DNA from: Piliocolobus tephrosceles
Lineage: Eukaryota; Chordata; Mammalia; Primates; Cercopithecidae
DNA: 64,000 nt
NCBI RefSeq assembly: GCF_002776525.5
Contig: NC_045452.1
Span: 24,233,407-24,297,406 of the forward strand
Direction of reading: 5' to 3'
Made by a program: the position numbers and the translations under genes. Shown in pieces: positions 33,673 through 44,547 of the stretch. Position 1 is the first letter of the stretch, and each line of letters starts with the position of its first letter. The notes beneath the pieces were generated by a model, which saw only the letters and a program-made list of their open reading frames with translations, searched no databases and was not told the origin of the DNA.

Positions 33673-34230
33673 GTGAAGGAGTGTTAAGAACCCTGAATGT
33701 GAGATGAAGGGGTTGAGCCCTGATCCTGCGGACAGTGGAAACCACTGTGAAGTTTGGTATAGGGTATGAGGTAGGGGTTATTAGAGGTTTGGCTCTCCCA
33801 GCACCAATTATTGAAAAGACTGTGACCCACTGAATGATGATGGCACCCTTGTTGGAAAGAATTGACCATTACCATAAGGTATGGCCGGCTTTTGAGAGAG
33901 GAATGATGTGGTCAGATATGTGCTATAGAAAGATCAGGTGAGCCTTGTTTGGACTGGGAATGACTGGGAGGAGGAGGAAGGGTTGGAGGGAGGCTCTTAT
34001 GGGTGGACTTGATGGCAGCAGGACAGAAGGGGCATCTGAGAAGAGACATCCCTGGATCAGCCCATGGCAGGGAGCAAGGTACAGGGCTATGTCCCAAGCC
34101 AAGGCCAGGATCTGGCCCACTTAGGCCTGTGGAGCTCACTGGGGGATGGAGATGGGGCAGGCAAGGGAGAGACAGAGAAGATGCCCCCACTCCTCAGCCC
34201 CTCAAGGTCCTCAAAGTGGTAAAATAGAAC
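33673..34230 (-). mobile_element. L2-like antisense fragment, diverged
   Basis: 'gagaggaatgatgtggtcag', then 'gatggcagcaggacagaagg' in L2-like order. 33740-33890 does not fit and may be another insertion. Confidence 0.45.
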
Positions 34231-34239
34231 CCACTCCAG

Positions 34240-34345
34240 ATACAGCCATTTGCAAAGTCAGTTTTCAGGTAATGACAGGATTGTAAAGGCAAAACAATGC
34301 CAATTACACAGCATTATCCGGGATTATAAAGCTTCTAAGAGGCGC
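34240..34345. promoter_or_regulatory. AT-rich motif-dense unique segment
   Basis: Contains ATTTGCAAA, GTAATGACAGG, AACAATGCCAATTAC and GGATTATAAAG in about 100 bp. Candidate conserved element, untested. Confidence 0.3.
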
Positions 34346-34535
34346 CTCACACCTCCAGGCATGCAGTGCCTGGGAATTTCCAGGGTAGACTTGGAATCAG
34401 AGCGTCCAGGCTGCCAGGATCCAGGCCTCAGAGCGGGTGTGGGCTGCCGGGGAGGCCCAATCCCTGGGGCTCTGTGGACCTGCTTCCATTTCCCCAAGGA
34501 GATAGAATACCGGGAGGCAGGAGGACCCCCCAACT

Positions 34536-34573
34536 TACACACACACAGAACATACACACACGCACACACACAA
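34536..34573. repeat. (CA)n-rich microsatellite
   Basis: Imperfect CA repeats with GAACAT and GC interruptions. Confidence 0.85.
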
Positions 34574-34754
34574 TTCTGAGAAATTGGATACGAGGAATGT
34601 GAGGCTGCCAGCCCAACGCTGAAGGAAATATGTCCTTCCATGGGCTTCCCTAGTCCTGGGGCCACCACATCCCTCCATGACTCTTTCTGTCTCCTCCATC
34701 ACCTCCCCCATCCAGCCTCAGGGACAGCAGGACTGCACACACACCAAAGCAGCC

Positions 34755-34910
34755 CAGCATTGCTCCTCCTGGCTGTGTGACCTGCAGCCAGTCAGCTTTT
34801 CTCTGAGTGGCAGCTTCTGCTTCAGTAAAATGGAGAGATCACCCCTGCCCACCATCACAGACTTATTTTCAGGATTAAATGAAATATTCTAGATAAAGAG
34901 TCTGAGGAAT
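34755..34910 (+). mobile_element. MIR SINE
   Basis: 'tggctgtgtgacctgcagcc', then 'ttcaggattaaatgaaatat'. Confidence 0.75.
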
Positions 34911-35020
34911 AGAAACCAGCCCAACCTCAGCACCTCGCGATTTGGTGGTGACTGTTAGAACAGTGAACTTCTACACACTGGGCCCCAGGAATCCCTCCTC
35001 ATTTCCCTTAGAGAAAGTTT

Positions 35021-35455
35021 TGCAGATGTGTGTGTGCACAAGGATATTCCCTGCAGCCCCTTATGTGAGGTTGAAAAAATCATAAACAACTGAAAAGGCC
35101 TTCGATAGGGGCGTGATTAAATTACGATCCATCTGTCCTGCAGGATCCTTTGCTGTAATTGGAGTCTGGCAGCTCCTGCGTGCTGTCTCCGGCAGATCCC
35201 ACCACGTGGGGCTGCATCAGCAAAGCAAGTGCAAACAACACCTACAGAATGAATCCGTCGCTGCTGTTCGGAAGCCCACACGGCGCTCCAGATTTTACAT
35301 GTTCACAGGTAGGCACCTAGATGCCATAAAAGCAGCGACGAAGAAAACACTCCCAAATGACCCGATCGGTTACTGCTGGGGAGGGGATGGGTATGGAGGC
35401 TAGGAGGTGGCAGGTGCATCAGAGGGAGTTTCACTTTGCTGTAGTTTTAATGTTT
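35021..35455 (+). mobile_element. L1M 3' end relic, diverged
   Basis: 'gcacaaggatattccctgca', 'ggcgtgattaaattacgatc' and late 'gagtttcactttgctgtagt' follow an L1M 3' UTR layout. Confidence 0.5.
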
Positions 35456-37080
35456 CACTGCAACATATGCCTCTGTCACCCACATATGTCACCTCCAGAC
35501 ACACACAAAACACACGCGAACACCAAGTGCAGAGAGTCTGGCTTGACCCTTCTCAGTCAAGGCTGAGGCCATCATTCTGACCACAGGTCAGGGAAGGGAG
35601 ACTGGGGAAGCCCCTCAGGTGGGCAAATGACATCCCCTAGCATTGCGAGGAACGGAGTGACGCCACTCAGCCTGGCTGGACTGAGCCAACGGCCCACCTC
35701 TCCTGCAGAAGCTGTCTGCCAAGAAAACTATTGAGCTACATAAAAATCCATCCCTGAAATCCCAGAGGCATCTTTAGAATGGAGCATGGCCTTTAAATTA
35801 GAATGTGCTTAAAAAAAAAAAAAAAAAAAAGAAGAAGAAGAAAAAGGAAAAGCAGGTTTTGCCCGTAACTTGAGTTCTTTGAGTTCAGGTTTGTGAGAGT
35901 GGGTGGCAAGAGCACTGCCTACCCTGGCCAAGGCCACCAGGCTCGGGTCCTGCAATATTGGCTGAAAGGGAACCCCAGCCCCACTGGGTTCAGCATAGCA
36001 CTGGCGCATGTTCCCATGGAAACTCTGCTGCCAGAATCTTCTGGAAATGTTTGCTGAGGAGGGGCCATCGCTTAGCACACCCACTTCAAGTTCTGAACTG
36101 GTGGTAGAGGCTGGGCACAGACTAACCTCCAGAAGAAGTCCATGGGCCCTCTGCTAGGGTGGCCCCAGACTTCCCTGGTCCTACAGGACAGCCAGCGGCC
36201 TCCTAGCTTGGTTCTGGGCCTCTGCCTGCAAGCACACATGGCAAGGAGGGCTTCCGCAGGCTCACAGAACAGAGTGGCAAGGCCGCTGCTCCCAGAGGCT
36301 GGTTTCCCAGGATGATTTTCTCAAGCAAGCGCTGATAGAGCAGAAGCCAAGTGGCGGGGGCGGGGCGGGGCGTGTTGGAGGCTGAAACCCACCGAAGGGG
36401 TCAATTTCCTAGAGGCGGGCAGGGAAGCCTGGGTGGCCAGACATGGCTGAGATGTTTCTGCAGAGGGGAGGTTGGGAAGACCTAGGAGGGCAGGGCAGGC
36501 TGGGCCCAGAGAGACGGCGGGAAATCCCACTAGGCCAGGGGCCAGTGGGCGAAGGGAAGCATCAGCTGAGACCCAGAGACACGGCTGCCCTGCCGGAAGG
36601 GGAAGGGGCCTGCAGGGCTGCCTGGGGCTTCCCTTCCCCACCCTAACCCCAGTCCCCACCGAGGACTGCTCACATCCGCCGGTCCTGGAAGGTCCACAGC
36701 TCCCCTTCACCTGGGCCTCACCGACTCCACTCAAGCCACCCCTGCCCTTAGCTTTTCCCCTCCAGGCCCATTCACTCAGCTCCTGCTAAGCCAGCACCCT
36801 CCTCCCCTCACTTCTCTGCTTAACTTGCCCCCACCCCCAGCTCTGGGCAGCCCTGGCCTGTCCACCTGATCGTGCTACCCCGTAGGCACTCCTTAAAGGC
36901 ATGGCTGCAGAGAGCCCAGGGACCCAGCTCCCAGGGTGGCCTGCCTCTCACTTAGACCCCTCTGTACTGCCCCAGCAGCCTGTATCTTCTGAAGGACGAA
37001 TCTTGAAGGAAATGCACACCCACTGAGCTTCTGCCTGAGCCAGGGAGTCCCCATCTGTCCTTTCTGAGACACTGAGTGGC
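35456..37080. other. Unique sequence, no gene seen
   Basis: Includes A20 then (GAA)n at 35811-35845 and a GC box (GGGGGCGGGGCGGGGCG) near 36356-36372. The 137-codon frame around 36.5 kb has no recognisable domain. Confidence 0.45.
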
Positions 37081-37387
37081 GTTTTTGTTTATTTGTGTTT
37101 TGCTTTGGACAGAGCACGCTCTGTCACCCGGGCTGGTGTGCAGTGGTGCCACCTTGGCTCACTGCAACCTCTGCCTCCCAGGTTTAAGCGATTCTCCTGC
37201 CTTAGCCTCCCGAGTAGCTGGGACTACAGGTGCATGCCACCACACCAGGCTGATTTTTGTATTTTATAGTAGAGACGGGGTTTCGCCACGTTGGCCAGGC
37301 TGGTCTCGAACTCCTGGCCTCAAGTGATCCACCCGCCTCGGCCTCCCAAAGTGCTGGGATTACAGGCATGAGCCACCAAGCCCGGCC
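37081..37387 (-). mobile_element. Alu
   Basis: Antisense body with a diverged start, ends 'gagccaccaagcccggcc'. Confidence 0.88.
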
Positions 37388-37490
37388 TGAGCTGTCTTAA
37401 CTGTCACTGCAAACTGAGGCTTAGGTGGCCAGTGACTTGCCCAAATCCGCAAGTCCACAAGTCCACCTGTGAGAGGTGGAGCAGGGATTC
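37388..37490 (-). mobile_element. MIR fragment
   Basis: 'caaactgaggcttaggtggc', then 'gagaggtggagcagggattc'. Confidence 0.55.
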
Positions 37491-37989
37491 AAGGGAGGCC
37501 CTGGGGCCACCCAGCCTGCGTGGCTCTCAAAAGCAATTTTCTTCTCTTCCCTCCTCCACCCATTCATAGCGGAAAGCAAGCCTGTACCCCAGGAGCTTCC
37601 ATTCATGCCCTCTCGGTTCTTCCTCCTCCCGCCTGCCCCATGCACCTCCCACCCTGAAGTTCCCTGCCACCCGTCACCCTGCCCCAGCTTGTCTCTGCAG
37701 GCTCTCAGCCCTGGGAGCTGGGGAACAGGTGCTCAGTCCTCTTTGTCGCCCACAGAAGTCTCAGAACATTCTTACCCCACCCTCCCTTGGGTCAAAGCCC
37801 TTTAGGGTCCCGTCCTTCCATGCTGTGCCCTCCTCCTCCTCCTCCTCCTAGCCTCTCTCCTTGCTCACTGAAGACTTCAGCACCCACTGCCTCCCAGCCT
37901 TGCCCTGAACCAAGCACAGACGACCACCACGCTGGCAATGTCTGTGTCCACCAGAGGGGTGATGAGTCAGCCCCAAGAACCTCCTAGGC
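37491..37989. other. Unique sequence past the NFAM1 3' end
   Basis: Pyrimidine-rich with (CCT)n at 37827-37850. No gene seen. Confidence 0.45.
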
Positions 37990-40150
37990 CACAGGAAGGA
38001 GTTGGAATTTTATTCCAAGTGAGGTAAAAACCATGCAAGGTATGGAGCAGGGGAGGGCCAAGGCCAGGTGTGGGTTTAATCGGGATCTGTCGGGGTCAGG
38101 GCAGCCACAGGGAGGCCGTGTTTGTGATGCCTGGGCCAGGGCACGGTGGTAAAGTTCAACCCAGGCTCCCCTCTCTACCCCTGAAAAAGACTGGAAAATA
38201 CTGAGTCCTAGCCAGAGATCCAGGGTCCAGGAGCTGAGATCAGAGAGGCCCAGGTGGGGGAGGCAGGCCCAGTGAGGTGGCGCTCTCCTGGTCTTGCTGG
38301 CTGCAGTATTCCCAGGGGAGCTCACTGCACCCTGAGCGGCATTGTCCCCCATTGCTCTGACCCTTGCCCCTGCCTCGGGCTGGTGGAGCCAGGAGCCTGG
38401 GAGACCCCTGTGCACACCTGGCAGCTTCACCTCCCCAAACAGGCCTGGAGTTCATTCAAATCCAGCCTCTGGGAGCAGGGGCCTTGCCACTCGGTTATGT
38501 GAGCCTGCAAAAGCCCTCCTTGCCGTGTGTGCTTGCAGGCGGGGGCCCAGAACCAAGCTGGGAGGTCACTGACTGTCCTGTGGGACCAGAGAAGTCTGGT
38601 GCCACCCTAGCAGGGCCCAGGGACTTCTTCTGGGCCAGTCTGTGCCCAGCCTCTACCACCAGCTTTCCTTCTCTGCAGGGAGGGGCGTGACCTGCAGAAC
38701 CAAAGGTGCCTCTGTGAGCTGGTAGCCCAGTGCTGCTTGGGGGCAGGGCCAGGGCCTGTGCCTTGGGTACCCCCCTCACCATGGGCACATTTGGGGTTGG
38801 GGCATCCCACATGGTGGGACGGGAGGATTGACCTGCCCATTTCACAAATGAGCAAAGGTGGGAGAACTCAGGGAGACATGGGGGAGCGGAAGGAGGAAGC
38901 AGAGCCTAACAGCCCGGGGCCGTCCGGCCCCCAGCCACTGCTTGCCTGTGGATGCGTTTCTGGCCACAGTGCAGGGCTGCTGTGAGGAGGAAGTGAGGGT
39001 GATATGGGCACTCAGAACAGCAGAAATGGCTCAGGGCCAGGCACTAGGGAGCCACTGTCCCCATGGGGCCAGAGCTTCTGCCTCAGAGGGACCTTCCGGC
39101 TGCCCTTGAGGGTCCCAGCACCAAACCCCACAGTTGGACCACTTGGGACCTCAATCCACAGGGGGCCAGAGCTGGGGCCTATGACAGATAAAGAGAGCAG
39201 GAAGACTGGATGAAGCCACAGGTGGTGGGCACAGGATAGGCCAGACAGAAGGGACTTTGGGGGACTGCACGTTGGGTAGAAGGAGGGACAGCTGAGGTCC
39301 TGCAGTGGGGCAGGCCTGGAGCAGAGGGTGACCAAGGAGATGACACAGTGCGCATACAGGGCCAGACCAATGGGAGCGGGGACCCTTGGGGGAGGGGGAA
39401 CTTCAGGCCATTCATTCAGCTCCTCCCCTCATCCATCCCTCCGCCCTCATCCCAAACATGCCATAATCTCCTTCCTCACCGGCTTGTACCCAAGCCCTCT
39501 CTGCCCCCCGCCTGCTGACCACCTCTCAGCCATGTCCTGGGCCTCCAGATCTGTCCCTGATCCCAGTCTTGCTTCTGCGGGGTCCATCATCCTTGTCTGT
39601 CCCCTAGACCTCCCATGCCAGCCCCTGCTCCCACCCTGCCTGGCTGCCTCGTGCCTCTGGCCCAGCTGGGCAGGTAGGGGTTTGCATAGCTGCTCCCCAG
39701 CTCCTCCACACCTCGGCTCCCCACACAGCGCTGCTAAGGGGCCCTTGCAGGGACCTCCCTCAGCTCAGAGGCTGCCCTGCTGGCTGAGGTGCCAGCTCTC
39801 TGGTGCCAAGAGAGCATGCTGCTCTGTAAGCGTGAGGCGGTGAGCAGGGCTCTGGGCAAGAGTGGCATCCAGGAAAGCCCTTGGAGACTGAGGGGCACTT
39901 TGCTGGTTGGGCCAGGGAAGAAGGGCCTGCCTGGCAGAAGGAACAGCCTGGGCAAAGGCCGCAAGATGGAAAGCCTTGGCGGCTGGGGCATAGAATGGGG
40001 GCAGTGGGGCATGCCAAGGCGGGAAGGGCCTTGAATGTGAGATGATGGGTATCCCTGGCGGCCTTACTCCCAACTCAGGTCAAGTCCTTTGGTAGCAGGG
40101 GTTGCCCTGTCCTCTGACCAGGGCAAGCTCTGTGGGCAGTGGAGCCCATC
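37990..40150 (-). other. NFAM1: NFAM1 3' untranslated region (inferred extent)
   Basis: The UTR starts after the TAG at 40151. Two poly(A) hexamers on the minus strand mark a plausible end: AATAAA (TTTATT at 38009-38014 on plus) and ATTAAA (TTTAAT at 38075-38080). That gives about 2.1 kb of UTR, which I infer rather than see. The UTR is Alu-free. Segments near 39860-40060 and 38000-38060 resemble antisense L2 (for example the 'gcctgggcaaaggcc' phrase), so the terminal signal may lie in an L2 relic. No long ORF in it looks coding. Confidence 0.6.
38009..38014 (-). terminator. NFAM1: Candidate NFAM1 poly(A) signal AATAAA
   Basis: TTTATT on plus reads AATAAA on the NFAM1 strand, about 2.1 kb past the stop codon. 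The sequence just downstream on the minus strand (AGGAGGTTCTTGGGGCTG) is moderately G/T-rich, as expected of a cleavage-stimulation element. An ATTAAA 66 bp upstream (38075-38080) is an alternative. No transcript data were available. Confidence 0.55.
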
Positions 40151-40210
40151 CTAGAGATTTTCATAGACCAGGTTAAGTTCGCCATCATCTTTGAATCTAT
40201 GCAGTCTCTC
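40151..40210 (-). CDS. NFAM1: NFAM1 last coding exon with stop codon
   Basis: Minus strand. The acceptor TCTATCCAG is preceded by a 40-nt uninterrupted pyrimidine tract. The exon encodes E-R-L-H-R-F-K-D-D-G-E-L-N-L-V-Y-E-N-L and then a TAG at 40153-40151. The ending DDGELNLVYENL is the NFAM1 C-terminus as I know it. Tyr-Glu-Asn fits the pYxN consensus bound by the GRB2 SH2 domain, and YENL is also a YxxL motif. It lies 36 residues after the second ITAM tyrosine, so it is not part of the ITAM. Confidence 0.94.
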   Translation of the reverse strand, partial: ERLHRFKDDGELNLVYENL

Positions 40211-40216
40211 CTGGAT

Positions 40217-40256
40217 AGAAAAGAAGAAAGGGAGGGAGGGAGAGAAAGAGAGAGAA
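40217..40256 (-). promoter_or_regulatory. NFAM1: 40-nt pyrimidine tract at NFAM1 last acceptor
   Basis: On the minus strand all 40 bases before the ATCCAG of the last exon are C or T, including CTCTCTC, TCTCC and TTTCTTCTTTTC. This is a very strong U2AF site. It also holds UCUU and CUCUCU motifs of the kind bound by PTBP1. Its length exceeds an ordinary 10-20 nt tract. Confidence 0.7.
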
Positions 40257-40319
40257 TGACCGTTAGGTAGGAAAAGAATGAACTTGCACTAATTTAGTTT
40301 TAGCCAGAGGGCAACAGAT

Positions 40320-40770
40320 TACGTCCTGTGTAGCTTTGATGGGGGGCCTGCCCTCTTTCTCCAAACCCACCTCCCCAGCCTCTTCCCCCACCACGCTTCC
40401 CACCCCTGCTCGCTGCCCTCCATCCACATGGCTCTGCCCTTCCAGCCTCAGAGCTTCCCCCACAGCTCTGCCCTCTGCCTTCTGTCCTCTGTGTGGGATG
40501 CACCTCCTCCCAAAGACACATCTGTTCCATGACTGCCTCCTACTCATCCTGCCTGCGGGTTCGTCTTAGGGTCCGAGGGACCCCCTCCCTCCCTGTCCTG
40601 GCTGGTCCCTCCCAGACGACCATCCCTCACAACAGGGCTACAAATGCCTCTGTGTGTCCATGGGGTCAGTGACCTGTTCCTGCAGACTATGGCTCCCAGA
40701 GTGCAGGGACATGCCTAGTTCTCCTGTCCAGCACCCCGGGGCCTGGCACAGGGTGGGCACTGCCTGAGAT
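40320..40770 (+). mobile_element. L2 LINE 3' region
   Basis: 'atggctcccagagtgcaggg', then 'ctcctgtccagcaccccggg' and 'ggcctggcacagggtgggca'. Confidence 0.65.
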
Positions 40771-41120
40771 GGCCCAGGTATCCCTGGAGATCCCAGGGTC
40801 GGGGAAGCCCTGCTTTCACTCAGGGTCTAGTTGACGGCTGAGTATAGAAAGGGCTTTGAGAATAGGCGATTTAACAAACAGTGCCAGCCTGGGCCAGAGA
40901 AGGCCAAGTGCCAGCCGCCCACATCCCCTGATGGATGCTCCAAGAGGCCTGTGGGCTCCTGTTCTGGCTGAACAACACCTCACACTTCACAGTGCTGAAA
41001 GCCCTGGTGCAGATGTTATTCAGCTTGGAACACGTTTGAATTCAGGGGCAGTTGGTATTGCAGGAAATCATTGCTCATCCACTTTACAGATGAGCAAACA
41101 GGTTTAAGAGAGAAAGTATG

Positions 41121-41440
41121 TGCCTGGTGTGGTGGGCCCGTTAATCCCACCTTTAATCCCAGCACTTTGGGAGCCTGAGGCAGGTGAATCACGAGGTCAG
41201 GAGTTCGAGACCAGCCTGGCCAACACGGTGAAACCCTGTCTGTACTAAAAACACAAAAAATTATCTGGGTATAGTGGTGGGCACCTGTAATCCCAGCGAC
41301 TCGGGGGGCTGAGGCAGGAGACTTGCTTGAACCCGAGAGGCAGAGGTTGCAGTTAGCTGAGATCCTGCCACTGCCCTCCGGCCTGGGTGACAGAGAAAGA
41401 CTCTGTCTCAAAATTACAAGAAAAAAACGAAAAAGAGAGA
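41121..41440 (+). mobile_element. Alu
   Basis: 'gcctggtgtggtgggcccgt' start; A-rich tail ending (GA)n. Confidence 0.88.
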
Positions 41441-41659
41441 GAGAGATGGTTAATATGGGTAAGATGCCTGAGGCCCTATCATGACAATCACAGAGCCCTG
41501 ACCAGGCCAGCCCAGCTTCTCCTAGCTCACACTCTAACTCCAGACTCTAGCCAACACCAACCTGGGGGCAGCTGGCAGCCTAACACCCCTGTCTGATTGG
41601 CCAGTGTGGACACTGTGCCCAGTGTTAGTTACAATAGCTCACAGTGCATGGGCACAGCT

Positions 41660-41815
41660 TCTAGGCAGCTTTCTCAGTACAACATTCTACCCTCACTGAA
41701 CATCTATGAGGTAGGTACTGTTAGGTTGCTCAGTCTGCACACAAGGAGATTCAGACACAGAGAAGTCAGACACCTTGACTAGGGCTGCACAGTGGCTAAG
41801 GGACAGAGCAGGAAC
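41660..41815 (-). mobile_element. MIR SINE
   Basis: 'tctatgaggtaggtactgtt', then 'gctgcacagtggctaaggga'. Confidence 0.75.
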
Positions 41816-41987
41816 TCAGGCCCACCAGTCCTCCTAACCGGCCGGCCAGCTGCCACCCAGAGAGGGTTGGGATTCCACAGCAGGTGGCTCACTTCCATGT
41901 CCCATTTGCCCCCCACCCCCACTTCACCGGTGATAGGAAGGTCAGATGGAGTGAGAAGCCAGGCGTGGGGTCCCAGCGCCTGCGTAC

Positions 41988-42077
41988 CTGGGAGAGGGGG
42001 CTCTGCTTGGCGGTGGGTGGGCAGCCATCTTCACTCTCGATGCAGGCGTAGACCTCGGTCTCGCGGCGCTGCAGAGC
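41988..42077 (-). CDS. NFAM1: NFAM1 ITAM exon (probably exon 5)
   Basis: This 90-bp exon encodes 30 residues in phase 0/0. The acceptor is GTCTCCTGCAG and the donor CAG|GTACGC on the minus strand. It begins A-L-Q-R-R-E-T-E-V-Y-A-C-I, supplying the A-L of the first YxxL and the whole second YxxI. Joined to the upstream exon the motif is Y-T-A-L, seven residues, Y-A-C-I, a canonical ITAM spacing. The rest (E-S-E-D-G then P-T-A-K-Q-S-P-L-S-Q) is an acidic, Ser/Pro-rich linker. The segment after E-D-G looks diverged from human as I recall it, while the ITAM itself is intact. Confidence 0.94.
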
Positions 42078-42531
42078 CTGCAGGAGACGGGGTGCCAAGG
42101 TCAGGGGCAAGTGTGCAGAGGGGCAGTCCCCAGCCCCAGCAGCCGGCCCCCTGCCCGTTACACACCCCACCGTGGGACCCCAGGCGAGGGCAAAGCCCAG
42201 CTACATCTTTTCACCTGCCACCCCCTTTCCCAGAATCACCTTGCCCCTTCCCTGCCTGTACAGGGCTGACCCCTTTCTGTTCTCAGCCACCTCCCTAACC
42301 CCCGTTAAGGTCCTCCAGTAAAGCCTTGTGTTCCACCTGGAGGGTTCTATCCAGGCTTCCACCTGGCTGGCAAGAGGAAGGGCCAGGCCTCCTCCTGCTG
42401 TCCCTAGGCTCTTAAGGGCCTTGCAGCCAGCAGCCTCCTGCATGGTAACTGTGGCCACTGCTCCAACAGGATGCCCCCATGACCTCTGCCTTTACGCCCC
42501 TGTTCAAAGCCCCCGCCCCCGTGAGGGTCCT

Positions 42532-42552
42532 CCCCCCCCCCCCCCCCCCCCC
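42532..42552. repeat. C21 homopolymer
   Basis: Twenty-one C bases, 455 bp upstream of the ITAM exon on its strand, so G21 in NFAM1 pre-mRNA. Confidence 0.9.
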
Positions 42553-42919
42553 GTTCTCCCCCACCCCCACCCCAGCCTGTATTCAAGGGTAACCCAGGCA
42601 CCCACTGGGGTCACACTCCCTGGCCATCGAGCATGTGCCCTGCTGGGGGATTCCAGAGTCCGGTCCTGGTTCTCAGCACACCCCTCATCCCCCTTGCCTG
42701 TCAATTTCCTTTCATGTCCCTCAGCCACACCTCCCGGGCCACCTGGGCTGCCGTCATCACCCATATGAGCCTCCCTGGAGGTGTCAAGCTCCTGCCACCC
42801 ACTCTCTGACCACAGGCCCCCCAAAGCCCAAGCCTCCTCCCAGGAAGCCCGGGTGAGTGTCGAGCTCAGCTGGGCTTGGAGGCCCTGCCCCTGGCCTCAT
42901 GGCTCCTGCACTGGGTCAT

Positions 42920-43045
42920 GTCAGAGTCCTACTCCCATCAGCATCTCACCAGACTGGCAACCCCTTGAGGGCAGGGACTATGCCTAGTCTATGTCTAGGT
43001 TTCTGATTATACAGCTGTGCCTGGCACAAAAGGAGCAGCACCAGA
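42920..43045 (+). mobile_element. L2 3' tail fragment
   Basis: 'ccccttgagggcagggacta', then 'gctgtgcctggcacaaaagg'. Confidence 0.65.
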
Positions 43046-43139
43046 TGAACTACGGTGAGGGGGCTTCCCCATCACTTGGTTGTGTCCTAGGCCCACTCAC
43101 TCTTGGCCCAGCTAAGAGAGGCCTAGCCAGAGACCTCAA

Positions 43140-43368
43140 GATGGTAGAAAGAACTGGGACTTTAAAGTTAGACAAGAGTAGGTTCGAATCTTGGCTCTGA
43201 CTTCTGACAGTCTTAACCTCTCCATGCCTCAATTTCCATGTCTGTAAGATGGGAATAATCACATCTATTTTGGAGGTTCAATGCATGATTAAATGAGATA
43301 TTGTGCACAAAGGGCCACGCACATAGTCAGGGAAGTAGTACGTGCTTAATAAGCTGCTGTTGAATGGT
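43140..43368 (+). mobile_element. MIR SINE, nearly full length
   Basis: 'aggttcgaatcttggctctg', 'cctcaatttccatgtctgta' and 'aatgcatgattaaatgagat' in order. Confidence 0.85.
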
Positions 43369-44547
43369 CAAGAGAGGCATGATGCCTGCCCACCTCCCTC
43401 TCTGGGATCACAAACCGGACCCTCCCTCAGAACCTGTTGGGCTTCAGAGCAGAGCTCACCAACAGCCTAAGCAAGAGCAGAAGCTTTTCCTTTCTGAGTG
43501 TGTGTGTCATATGGATGCCGGCTGGTTGCCAAGGAGGCGGTTTCCCTGGCAACAGGCAAGCAGGGGTTGCTGAGGCAGGCTGGAGAGACAGGTGGTGCTC
43601 AGAGGCAGGAGGAGGGCGGGAGGCGGGAGGGAAGGAGGGAGGGAGGCAGGCGCCAAGAGGCAGCTGGGCATGAAAATCCAAGTAATAAACCATTTGGCGT
43701 TTGGGAGACCCTCACTTCAAGGGCATCAGACACGGGGATGGTGGGGCGGACCTGGGGACGAGTTCAAGGGGTCTCTGAGCCAGAAACAGGCTGGGTCTGG
43801 GGAGAGGGGCTTCCAACCTGCTTCCTTGTAGGAAAGGGACCATGTAGGAAGAAGCCTCATTTCCAGTGGAGAGAAACTTCCAAGGCCTGCCCTGCCTTGT
43901 ACAGCCTTCGTACCTGCCCGGAGCACCAGCCACAGCCTGGCACCCAGGATGGGAACATCCCTCTGTGTTCCTGGGCTCCCAACCCTCCACCCACCCAGGC
44001 CCAGACCCCTTCGAGGTCTCAGATCTGACAGTCTCTCTGAGCTGGATGATTCTGGTCACAGATAGAAGGGAGGGGAGCACCCTCCTTGTCCATGTCTCGG
44101 CAGGGGAACAGATCTGGGGTTCCCTCTCCCTCCTGTCCAGCTCAGCCGGGCTGCCCAGAACATATGAGCCCAGAGAGGGCAGGCGATGCAGGGCCAGAGA
44201 AGACTAGCCTGCCCTGGGACGCTGCAGGCCCCCAACCCATACAGTGGGGCAGTCGGGGAATAGGCAAGTGGGCGGTGGTGCAGTGGGCAGGGCAGGAGCA
44301 GCTGTGGGGCTGAGGGCAAGGGAGGCTGTGGAGGTGGCCACCAATTAGCAGCTGCTGAGTGAGGCCTTTGACAAGTCCTGACTGCTGGAGTGCATTTATA
44401 TGCAGGGTATGACCTGCATCACCAGACTGTGAAATGCAGGGTGCAGCCTTGGCAACAGGACACCCTTTGAGCCCCTGAACCATCCCCTCCTGGCCCTCCC
44501 TTAGGTATATCTGCTGGGAGATTGCATAGGCCTTGGAGTGGGCCACT

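Larger units (their letters stand above)
40211..41987 (-). other. NFAM1: NFAM1 intron before last exon
   Basis: GT-AG intron of 1.8 kb on the minus strand. It holds the pyrimidine tract, an L2 3' region, one Alu (41121-41440), a MIR (about 41660-41815) and otherwise unique sequence. Confidence 0.85.

Noticed and set aside
42404..42601. Gly-rich minus-strand frame
   Set aside because: Product of the C21 homopolymer and flanking GC-rich sequence.
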